Source of the DNA: Candidatus Brocadiaceae bacterium
Lineage (GTDB): Bacteria; Planctomycetota; Brocadiia; SM23-32
Direction of reading: 5' to 3'
DNA: 28,151 nt
NCBI GenBank assembly: GCA_030615435.1
Contig: JAUWZH010000003.1
Location: 1-28,151, forward strand
Shown: positions 1 through 6,795 of the stretch, in pieces
Position numbering within the stretch: the first letter of the stretch is position 1
Layout: the number at the start of each line of letters is the position of its first letter
Program-made: the position numbers and the translations under genes
The notes under the pieces: model-generated
Told to the model about the DNA's origin: nothing
Database searches by the model: none
Seen by the model: the letters and a program-made list of their open reading frames with translations, nothing else

Positions 1-876
1 CTCTATCAGTGGCCGGCGAAACCGTATCGCCTCGCGGATCGCGAGGGCGGTCCCCACGTTGTGCACCAGGCAGCCCACCTCGCCGGGCAGGCCCCCCTCG
101 CTCGGCACTTCGCGGCCGGTAACGGCGGTGATTAGCTGCTGTTCAGCCCCCTGAGGGTACTTGACCTTCAGGGACAGGACCTTTATGGCGCGCTCGTCGG
201 CAGTGGCCTCGGCGAACCGCTCGATTGCCTCCGGCTTGTTTGCCTCTATTGCCACGTAGCCGTTCTCGGCCCCTACGATGCGCATGATCAGGCGGAGGGC
301 GTCCAGGACCTCGGCGGTTTTCTCCACCATCAGCCGGTGATCGCAGGTGAGGCAAGGCTCACACTCGGCCCCGTTGATGATCACGTCCGTAACCGGCGTG
401 TGTTCCGGCGGGCTGAGCTTGACGTGTGCGGGGAAAGCGGCCCCGCCCAGGCCGACCACGCCGGCCTCCCGCACCAGCGCCACCATCTGTTCACGGCCCA
501 TCCGCTCGACGTTCTGGGGCTCGTTCCAGCCCTCGGCCCAGCGTTCCTCGCGGTCGTTCTCGACGATGACGGCGGGAACCGGCCGGCCCGTGGGATTGTG
601 AATCCGACTCTCGACCCGCATTACGGTCCCGCTGACCGGACTGTGGACGTTTGCGCTGATGAAACCCTGCGCCTCGCCTATGAGCTGGCCTTTTCCGACG
701 GTGTCTTTCCTCTTGACGAGGGGCCTCGCCGGCGCCCCGACGTGCTGGAGCATCAGGATTTCCACCTGCTGCGGGGCTTCCGAGACCACCAGCGGCAGCT
801 GCTCGGTGCGCTGCTTGTTCCCCGGCGGATGCACTCCGCCGCGGGGAAACGTCAGCTTCTTCGTCACAGTCGCCAT
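1..876 (-). CDS. rnfC: RnfC, electron transport complex subunit (3' end outside window)
   Basis: This is the peripheral subunit of the Rnf ferredoxin:NAD+ oxidoreductase. It binds FMN, NADH and 4Fe-4S clusters on the cytoplasmic face of the membrane complex. From the ATG at 876 there are 292 open codons to the window edge, so the ferredoxin-like 4Fe-4S part is missing from view. Visible landmarks are a biotinyl/lipoyl-like barrel at about residues 40-90, the nucleotide-binding loop GLGGAAFP at 142-149, and the RnfC signature ECEPCLTCDH at 171-180 (the family usually has Tyr where this has the first Cys after Pro). It follows the aminotransferase by 38 nt on the same strand, so it is probably the distal part of the rnfE-rnfA operon. 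No clear Shine-Dalgarno precedes the start. NqrA is less likely because the RnfC signature is intact. Confidence 0.93.
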   Translation of the reverse strand, partial: MATVTKKLTFPRGGVHPPGNKQRTEQLPLVVSEAPQQVEILMLQHVGAPARPLVKRKDTVGKGQLIGEAQGFISANVHSPVSGTVMRVESRIHNPTGRPVPAVIVENDREERWAEGWNEPQNVERMGREQMVALVREAGVVGLGGAAFPAHVKLSPPEHTPVTDVIINGAECEPCLTCDHRLMVEKTAEVLDALRLIMRIVGAENGYVAIEANKPEAIERFAEATADERAIKVLSLKVKYPQGAEQQLITAVTGREVPSEGGLPGEVGCLVHNVGTALAIREAIRFRRPLIE

Positions 877-914
877 CGCGTGCCACTTTCGTTCTGGCTT
901 CGGGCGCGGCGGCC

Positions 915-2114
915 TCATTTCTTCAGTTTCAAGGCGCGGCCTATCTGCCTGGCGGCCTGCCTTAGTCGCAGCTCGTTTTCCACAAGTGCCATGCGCACAA
1001 ACCTCTCCCCCCCGGCCCCGAATGCCTCGCCGGGGGCCACGGCGACGTTGGCCTCTTCGAGCATCAGCAGGCTGAACTCCACCGAACTCATGTCTGCGCA
1101 GCTTTCCGGAATTGGGGCCCAGACGAACATCGTGCCGCGCGGCCGCTCGACATGCCAGCCTGCCCGCTCCAGCCCGTCGCAGAGCACGTTCCGCCGGGCC
1201 TGGTAGACGGCGGCCTGCTTCGCCGCCTCGTTCCGGCAGTGCCTCAGAGCGATGATGCTGGCGATCTGAACCGGCATGAACAGCCCGTAGTCGAAGTAGC
1301 CCTTGATGCGCGCCAGGCCCTCTACCACCCCGGCATGTCCGACGCAGAAACCCACGCGCCACCCCGCCATGTTGAAGCTCTTGGACATCGTGGTGAACTC
1401 CACTCCGATCTCTTTCGCTCCGGGCACCTGCAGCAGGCTCGGCGCCCTGTATCCGTCGAACGTAAGGTGGCTGTAGGCGAAATCGTGGACGATGAGGATG
1501 CTCTGGGCGCGGCACAATTCGACGAGCCGCTCGAAGAACTCCAGCTCCACCGTGAGCGTGGTGGGATTATGGGGAAAGCTCACGATCACCAGCTTGGGCC
1601 TCGGACGGGAATCCTCCAGCGTCCGGCGCAGATCATCGAAGAACTCCGGTTCGGTGCTCAGTGGGAACGAAGCCACGCGCCCGCCCGCCAGACCCACTCC
1701 GTAGATGTGCACCGGAAAGGCAGGCGTCGGGACCACAGCAACATCGCCCGGGTCCATGAGCGCCAACAGCAGGTGCGACAGGCCCTCCTTACTGCCGATG
1801 GTGCAGACGACCTCCTTTTCCGGGTCCACCTGCACGCCCCATTCGCTGCCGTACCAGGCGGCCACCTCCCTTTTCAGGTTGAAGATGCCGTCTGCCTGCA
1901 CACTGTAGCGGTGATTCTTGGGGTCTTGCACGGCCTCGCAGAGCTTGCGGATGATAGGCTCAGGAGTGGGATCGTTCGGGTTCCCCATGCCGAGGTCAAT
2001 GACGTCCTCTCCCGCCTGGCGGCGCGCTTTCTTGATCGCGTTGATACGCCCGAACACGTACGGCGGCAGTTCGTTGACCCTCTGGGACAGTTCGATCGGC
2101 ACGCCCTGGTTCAT
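915..2114 (-). CDS. alaC: AlaC/YfdZ-type PLP aminotransferase
   Basis: This is a fold-type I pyridoxal-phosphate aminotransferase of 399 aa. It looks collinear with E. coli AlaC (glutamate-pyruvate aminotransferase) from memory, with shared stretches such as LPPYVF, MGNP, TIGSKEGL and VELEFFE. The PLP lysine is K245 in SKSFNMAGWR. The cofactor-contacting Asn lies in FPHNPTT (N183), and the C-terminal carboxylate-binding Arg is in FVRMALVENE. The start ATG overlaps the stop of the parvulin gene (ATGA at 2111-2114), which implies translational coupling. An alternative role is an LL-diaminopimelate aminotransferase-like enzyme, since that activity occurs in related clades and lysA is in the same window. 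The sequence alone does not settle the substrate. Its position between rnfA and rnfC is unusual. Confidence 0.85.
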   Translation of the reverse strand: MNQGVPIELSQRVNELPPYVFGRINAIKKARRQAGEDVIDLGMGNPNDPTPEPIIRKLCEAVQDPKNHRYSVQADGIFNLKREVAAWYGSEWGVQVDPEKEVVCTIGSKEGLSHLLLALMDPGDVAVVPTPAFPVHIYGVGLAGGRVASFPLSTEPEFFDDLRRTLEDSRPRPKLVIVSFPHNPTTLTVELEFFERLVELCRAQSILIVHDFAYSHLTFDGYRAPSLLQVPGAKEIGVEFTTMSKSFNMAGWRVGFCVGHAGVVEGLARIKGYFDYGLFMPVQIASIIALRHCRNEAAKQAAVYQARRNVLCDGLERAGWHVERPRGTMFVWAPIPESCADMSSVEFSLLMLEEANVAVAPGEAFGAGGERFVRMALVENELRLRQAARQIGRALKLKK

Positions 2115-3862
2115 TGCACGTGCACTTCTATCTGTGCTTCGGCCTTCAGTTTCTCCAGCCAGGCTATGACCCGCCGGCGCGTCTTTTCTCTCATCGCTCG
2201 CTCGCGCATCGCCTCCCGGACCGACTCAAACGGTGGGGGCTCTGCGGGAAGGCGCCGGGCCACGAGTTTGAGCAGGTGGTACTTGCCCTGACGCTGGAAC
2301 ACGTTGCACAGCTCACCTTCGCGCAGGTCCCTCACGTGTTCGAAGTAAGGGTGGCCGGCGGCGATGTCAGTCACAAGGCCCTTGTGCATCCATGCGTAGG
2401 GTTCGACGGATTCAGTCTGCACCAGCAGTTGAAAACTTGCTCCGCTCAGCGCCCTGTTGCGGATCTCCTCCGCCTTCGCAGCATCCTCCACGATGATGCG
2501 CCGCACGTCGAGGCGCTCCCCATAATGCTCCTGATATGCCTGCCGGACATCCTGTTCGGTGACCTCGACCCCTCCTGCCACCATTTGCTCCGCGAGCAAT
2601 ATGGCACGGACGTCGTCACGGGCGACGAAGTCCTGGATCAGACGGTCTTTGTACTGATGCGCCGAAATGCCGGCTGCGCTGAGCTCGCCGGCGAACTCCT
2701 CCGCATCCATGCCCAGGGCCGCGAGGCGTTCGGCAAACAGGCGATCTCCGATGCTCATCAGCCGCTCTCGCAGCCTTTCCTCAGTGGGCTCAACGCCCCG
2801 GCGGTCCGCCTCCTGGAAGATGAGCTCGCGCTCGATGTGGGGCTCGATGAGCCTTGCGCCGAACCTGTCCAACACGGCTTCCCCGAACCTCGAGACGGGA
2901 ACCGCCATCCCGTTCACAAAAGCCACGACGTCGGCTCCCAGAACCCTGCGCACTTCCGGGTCGCCCGAAATGTTCGGAACGATGCATGCGCGGGCGTGCA
3001 GACCTGCCAGCCAGGAGTCTATCGTCTCATCCACCTTGCGGCAGTAGAGTTCCTCTTTCAGCGTATTCTTCACCTCCTCGAAGCTCGCCCTGGCGGGGGG
3101 GATGCGGCGGATCAACTGCAACACGTGCCACAGCTCCCCGTCCGAGTAAAGCTTCAGCTCCCCGGGCTGCATCCTCGCCAGGACCGTGCCCAGCTCACAC
3201 GAAGCGGGCACTGGAAGCATCCTGCCCCCATACTGGACGCTCGCCCGATCGAGGCTGTGTCGGGCGACGGCTGCCGCCCAGGACAATTCCCCCTGCTCGA
3301 TTTCTTCCATGAGCTGTCGCGCCATGGCTTCGTCGCCGACGGCCACGTGAGCCGCGCCGTACCTTTCCCCCCTCGTCCACTCGTAATAGCGGCGCACCTC
3401 AGGCTCCGTGATCTCGACGTGCGCTCGCAGAAGCTTCTCGCTCAGCAGGCGGATTCGCAGCACCCACGGGGAGAGTGAATCCTCGATCTCCCGCCGCGCG
3501 GCGTCCTCCTCCCATCCGTAGGCGGCCGCGAGCGAGCGAAACTCCTCGGCCGTCATTCGCGCGTTCTGAAAGACCCTGCGCATGCTCAAGTCCAGCTCCA
3601 GCTTCCGGCGGGCCTCCAGTTCCTTTTCGCTGACTCCAATCCCTTTCCGAGCGGCTTCCTGCTCGACCAGCACACCGTCCACGAACCTGTCAAAGGTGGC
3701 CCGCCCGAGAGTGCGCACGAGGGCCCGCTCGAAATCCCACCGCCGGATAGCCCGTCCGTTCACCACGGCCACGGCTCCCTGGGGCACGGCGCATTCGGCG
3801 GCGCCGGCCGCAAGGAAAGCCGCCGCGAGCACGAGGTGCACGATGTTCCGTAGGGGTTTCAC
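2111..3862 (-). CDS. Exported SurA/PpiC-like protein with two tandem chaperone-parvulin units
   Basis: This is a probable periplasmic folding factor of 583 aa. I chose the GTG at 3862 because it has a strong AAGGAG 5-6 nt upstream and begins a signal peptide (Lys/Arg, then a hydrophobic stretch to about residue 25). Two homologous halves are visible. Unit A covers about 31-295 and opens with VAVVNGRAI. Unit B covers about 312-583 and opens with VAFVNGMAV. Each has a SurA-N-like helical part, a parvulin-like core (about 165-255 and 450-540) and a closing WLxxL helix with a short beta tail. The parvulin cores are diverged, so isomerase activity is uncertain. A lipoprotein is unlikely because Glu precedes the Cys at residue 24. 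The gene lies 44 nt after rnfA and overlaps the aminotransferase by 4 nt, so it is operonic with Rnf. Confidence 0.82.
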   Translation of the reverse strand: MKPLRNIVHLVLAAAFLAAGAAECAVPQGAVAVVNGRAIRRWDFERALVRTLGRATFDRFVDGVLVEQEAARKGIGVSEKELEARRKLELDLSMRRVFQNARMTAEEFRSLAAAYGWEEDAARREIEDSLSPWVLRIRLLSEKLLRAHVEITEPEVRRYYEWTRGERYGAAHVAVGDEAMARQLMEEIEQGELSWAAAVARHSLDRASVQYGGRMLPVPASCELGTVLARMQPGELKLYSDGELWHVLQLIRRIPPARASFEEVKNTLKEELYCRKVDETIDSWLAGLHARACIVPNISGDPEVRRVLGADVVAFVNGMAVPVSRFGEAVLDRFGARLIEPHIERELIFQEADRRGVEPTEERLRERLMSIGDRLFAERLAALGMDAEEFAGELSAAGISAHQYKDRLIQDFVARDDVRAILLAEQMVAGGVEVTEQDVRQAYQEHYGERLDVRRIIVEDAAKAEEIRNRALSGASFQLLVQTESVEPYAWMHKGLVTDIAAGHPYFEHVRDLREGELCNVFQRQGKYHLLKLVARRLPAEPPPFESVREAMRERAMREKTRRRVIAWLEKLKAEAQIEVHVQ

Positions 3863-3906
3863 CGCAACTCCTTCCCGCTCAGGGCGCCGTGAGCACTCCT
3901 CCGGGA

Positions 3907-4548
3907 TCACAACATGCCTGCGAAACCGAGGAAGGCCATTGCCATCAGGCCCGTGCAGATGAACGCTATCGGAATGCCCTTGAGGGGTTCTGGAACCCCG
4001 GCGTGCACAAGGCGCTGCCGCACCCCGCTCATCAGAAGCATCGCCAGGGTGAACCCCAGTCCGGCCGCAATACCGTACCAGGTGGCCACCAGGAGTCCTT
4101 CCAGAAAGTTCTCCTCGCCGAGCCTCTGGAGTTCCTCCGGAGCGTCCGTCGTATTGAGCAGCGCGACGCCCATTATGGCACAGTTCGTGGTGATGAGTGG
4201 CAGGTAGACCCCGAGAGCATCGTAGAGAGCCGGCACCCGCGAGCGAAGGAACATCTCCACGAGCTGCACCAGAGTGGCGATCACCAGGATGAACATCGGC
4301 GTCTTGAGCACCAGGACAAGATCGGCTCCGACCAGCGCCGCCCCTTCCTTCAGCACCAGCCCGTAAAGCAGATACGTCACGAAGCTGGCAAGAAACATCA
4401 CGAACGTCACGGCGGCGCCCATGCCCAGGGCGTTCTTGATCCTCTGGGTGACCCCGAGAAACGGGCACAGCCCGAGGAACTTGGCAAGCACGAAGTTGGA
4501 GACGAAAATCGCAGAGAAGCCGATGCTCAGGAACCTGGCTATGTCCAT
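3907..4548 (-). CDS. rnfA: RnfA, Rnf complex membrane subunit
   Basis: This is an integral membrane subunit of the Rnf complex. With RnfE it forms the pseudo-symmetric pair that holds the intramembrane iron-sulfur centre. The protein has 213 aa and about six hydrophobic segments. The paired cysteine motifs are present: FLGLCPFLGV (Cys28) and LITTNCAIMGVALLN. The ATG at 4548 is preferred over an in-frame ATG at 4575. It has GGAG about 8 nt upstream and gives the usual family length. The gene begins 31 nt after the rnfE stop. E. coli RsxA is 193 aa; the extra length here is in a loop after the second cysteine motif and at the N-terminus. Confidence 0.94.
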   Translation of the reverse strand: MDIARFLSIGFSAIFVSNFVLAKFLGLCPFLGVTQRIKNALGMGAAVTFVMFLASFVTYLLYGLVLKEGAALVGADLVLVLKTPMFILVIATLVQLVEMFLRSRVPALYDALGVYLPLITTNCAIMGVALLNTTDAPEELQRLGEENFLEGLLVATWYGIAAGLGFTLAMLLMSGVRQRLVHAGVPEPLKGIPIAFICTGLMAMAFLGFAGML

Positions 4549-4579
4549 AGTGTTCGCTCCGTCGGCCGTCCGCACGCCT

Positions 4580-5203
4580 CTACGGCCGCTCTCTGGTGCG
4601 CCGCAGCCAGTTGAAGCCGGCCAGCAGCAGGCCGAGCACCAGGAACGCCCCGGGGGCCTGGATCAGAATGCTCGCCGGCACGTACTCCACGGGCCAGGAG
4701 GTCGGCAGCCATGAGTAGCCCCACACCGTGCCGTTGCCCAGAGCCTCCCGCACGGTGGCTACCAGACAGATTGCCAGGGCAAACCCCACGCCGGTGCCGA
4801 GACCGTCGAGCAGAGAACGGCCGACATCGTTCTTGTAGGCAAAGGATTCGGCGCGATGCAAGATGCTGCAATTGACCACGATAAGCGGCAGGAAGATGCC
4901 GAGCGCCGCATTGATCCCCGGGGGCAGATAGGCCTTGAAGGTGATCTCAATCATCGTTACGAATGAGGCGATGACGACGATGAAACAGGGTATGCGCACC
5001 TCGCGCGGAATCACGTTGCGCAGCAGAGAAATGATCACGTTCGAGCAGGTGAGCACGGCGATGACCCCCACGCCCATTGCCACCGCGCTTTTCAGCCCTG
5101 TGGTCACCGCCAGCGTGGGACAGATGCCTACCACTAGGACGAAAACGGCATTCTGGCTGACGATCCCCTTGGAGAACTCCTGGAAATGAGATCTCTCTGG
5201 CAT
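4580..5203 (-). CDS. rnfE: RnfE, Rnf complex membrane subunit
   Basis: This is an integral membrane subunit homologous to RnfA, with 207 aa. It carries the matching cysteine motifs VVGICPTLAVT (Cys28) and LIVVNCSILHRAES, followed by the family segment REALGNGT. The ATG at 5203 is preferred over longer in-frame starts because a good promoter lies at 5259-5287, so transcription would begin near 5252. Residues before Met5203 would also be an Arg-rich non-family extension. No clear Shine-Dalgarno is visible. It is the first gene of the rnfE-rnfA-chaperone-aminotransferase-rnfC run. The NQR paralogue NqrD is excluded mainly by the neighbouring rnfC. Confidence 0.93.
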   Translation of the reverse strand: MPERSHFQEFSKGIVSQNAVFVLVVGICPTLAVTTGLKSAVAMGVGVIAVLTCSNVIISLLRNVIPREVRIPCFIVVIASFVTMIEITFKAYLPPGINAALGIFLPLIVVNCSILHRAESFAYKNDVGRSLLDGLGTGVGFALAICLVATVREALGNGTVWGYSWLPTSWPVEYVPASILIQAPGAFLVLGLLLAGFNWLRRTRERP

Positions 5204-5258
5204 TGTCTGGGGGCTGGCGTTCAGAGCGCAGAGGCGGAGCAGAATCTCGAACCCCGAT

Positions 5259-5287
5259 ACTATAGCAAATCCCACCTGCGTTCTCAA
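5259..5287 (-). promoter_or_regulatory. Sigma70-like promoter of the rnfE operon
   Basis: Read on the minus strand: -35 TTGAGA, a 17-nt spacer, and -10 TATAGT. The predicted start is near 5252, about 50 nt upstream of the rnfE ATG. It sits in the 148-nt gap after the small membrane protein, so the Rnf genes can be transcribed independently of it. This is sequence match only. Confidence 0.6.
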
Positions 5288-5351
5288 CAGGGCGGATTCG
5301 CCGCCGCACCGCAGCCGCCGCCGATGGCCAAGCGGGGCAGTCCGCAACCCG

Positions 5352-5705
5352 TCACGCGGATGTCAGCAGGGCGAAAACGCCCATCCCGATGTAGTTCAGC
5401 AGCACGACAGCGGAGCAAAGAACCCAGCACAGTACCGTCAGGTATGTCATCTCGAGGCAGAAGGGGGCCCAGACCACGTCTATGCCGAACAGTGCCAGGC
5501 AGACAAGCGAGATCCCGAGTGTGAGCAGAAGAATGGCGAGCCCCAGGGCGGGACTGAACCCCCACCACGTCAGCACGGTAGAGGCAGCGGTGACCGGAAA
5601 GAAGAGCGCTGCGGCGGCAGTCAGCACGGCGCCCCTGTGGCGCACGTACGAAACGCCGGCCAGCACCAGAAGCACGAACGAGAGGGCGTTCAGGTTAGCC
5701 GTCAT
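5352..5705 (-). CDS. Small integral membrane protein of unknown function
   Basis: I do not recognise this protein. From the ATG at 5705 it has 117 aa and is almost entirely hydrophobic, with about four membrane segments (roughly residues 5-21, 27-48, 52-76 and 84-114) and short polar loops such as YVRHRG. The ATG is preceded by GGTGAG at suitable spacing. The frame stays open to 5888, but the upstream part looks like non-coding sequence in the divergent promoter region. It lies 148 nt upstream of rnfE on the same strand and is divergent from the SAM hydrolase. No cysteine motif of RnfA/E/D is present, so it is not an Rnf subunit I can name. An accessory role to Rnf is possible but unsupported. 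Confidence 0.6.
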   Translation of the reverse strand: MTANLNALSFVLLVLAGVSYVRHRGAVLTAAAALFFPVTAASTVLTWWGFSPALGLAILLLTLGISLVCLALFGIDVVWAPFCLEMTYLTVLCWVLCSAVVLLNYIGMGVFALLTSA

Positions 5706-5777
5706 GTCTGCTCTCACCTGCCGGTTCGCTGCTACGGCGATCGGTTCTCCGCACGCGACGAATAGTGCTCCGGCGAC

Positions 5778-5806
5778 TTGCAGCTCTGCGGCGGCATGGG
5801 TAGAAT
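5778..5806 (+). promoter_or_regulatory. Candidate promoter of the SAM hydrolase gene
   Basis: -35 TTGCAG, a 17-nt spacer, and -10 TAGAAT. The predicted start is near 5813, about 40 nt before the ATG at 5851. The -10 is good and the -35 is weak. It lies in the 145-nt divergent intergenic region shared with the small membrane protein on the other strand. Confidence 0.38.
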
Positions 5807-5850
5807 CCGCGTGCGTCGCCAGTGTAATTCGTGCCGGGGGCATTCTGCAA

Positions 5851-6684
5851 ATGGCCAGAGTTCCATTCCGCAGGACCGCACCGCTCATTGTCCTTCTGAC
5901 AGACTTCGGGTCGCGGGACCACTACGTCGGCGTGATGAAGGGAGTCATTCACGGCATATGCCCCGAGGCGCGGGTCGTGGACCTCTCGCACAACGTGACG
6001 CCGCAGGACGTGACCGAGGCGGCCTTCGTGCTGTGCTCGGCCTACAGGTATTTCCCGGAGGAAACGGTTTTCGTCTGCGTGGTTGATCCGGGGGTAGGCG
6101 GCGAGCGGGCGATCGTATGTCTGCGCGCCAACGGGCAGGTCTTCCTCGCCCCCGACAACGGTCTGTTGAGTGTGGTTGCGAGGGAAAGCTCCCCGGAGGG
6201 CCTCTACGCGGTGGAAAAGGAGCAGTATTTCCTGGAGCGCGTCAGCACCACCTTTCACGGGCGTGACATCTTCGCTCCGGTGGCAGGGCACCTGTGCGCC
6301 GGCGTGGACCCCGAGGAACTGGGGCCGCCTCTGGCCCGCATCCGCGAATTGCGCCTGCCCCACCCCGTCAGGACCGCAGGCGGCATGCTCAAGGGCGAGG
6401 TGATCTACGTTGACCAGTTCGGCAACCTCATCACGAATATCAGCGACGGAACCCTCCAGACGACTTTTCGTTGTCCGCGCGAGCAGATCCAGGTCAGCGT
6501 CAAGTCCGAGAACATCCAGGGCATCGCCGGGACCTATTCAGAGGCCGATGAGGGGGAGCTGCTGGCCTTGATAGGCAGCAGCGGCTACGTGGAGGTGGCC
6601 TCGAACAAGGGCTCGGCCGCCGAGACGCTCGGCTGCAGCAAGGGATGCCCTGTGACGCTGAGCCGGGCCCCGGCCGGTCCCTGA
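5851..6684 (+). CDS. S-adenosyl-L-methionine hydrolase (adenosine-forming), DUF62 family
   Basis: This is a 277-aa cytoplasmic enzyme of the SAM hydroxide adenosyltransferase family, related to fluorinase and chlorinase. Characterised members hydrolyse SAM to adenosine and methionine. The water-activating Asp-Arg-His set is visible with family-like spacing: D79 and R86 in VVDPGVGGER, and H136 in FHGRDIFAP. The N-terminal TDFGSRDHYVGVMKG and the C-terminal VDQFGNLITN motifs are also present. The ATG at 5851 starts just before the conserved core. Earlier in-frame starts only add sequence that overlaps the divergent promoter region. It is a single gene. The next gene converges on it across 111 nt, in which I see no strong terminator. 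Confidence 0.93.
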   Translation: MARVPFRRTAPLIVLLTDFGSRDHYVGVMKGVIHGICPEARVVDLSHNVTPQDVTEAAFVLCSAYRYFPEETVFVCVVDPGVGGERAIVCLRANGQVFLAPDNGLLSVVARESSPEGLYAVEKEQYFLERVSTTFHGRDIFAPVAGHLCAGVDPEELGPPLARIRELRLPHPVRTAGGMLKGEVIYVDQFGNLITNISDGTLQTTFRCPREQIQVSVKSENIQGIAGTYSEADEGELLALIGSSGYVEVASNKGSAAETLGCSKGCPVTLSRAPAGP

Positions 6685-6795
6685 GCGGCGAACGCGGCGC
6701 GAGCCTCCCGCCCGACGTAGCTCCTGCCGTTGGCGCGCTCGGCGAGGTCACGGCCAGTCGAGGTATCTCCAGCCCAGTTCCGTGAGGCCCTCGGC

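Noticed and set aside
337..2291. Long plus-strand open frames opposite rnfC, the aminotransferase and the start of the parvulin gene
   Set aside because: They lie opposite well-supported genes, carry no recognisable domain, and have the Arg/Pro/His-rich composition of GC-rich shadow frames.
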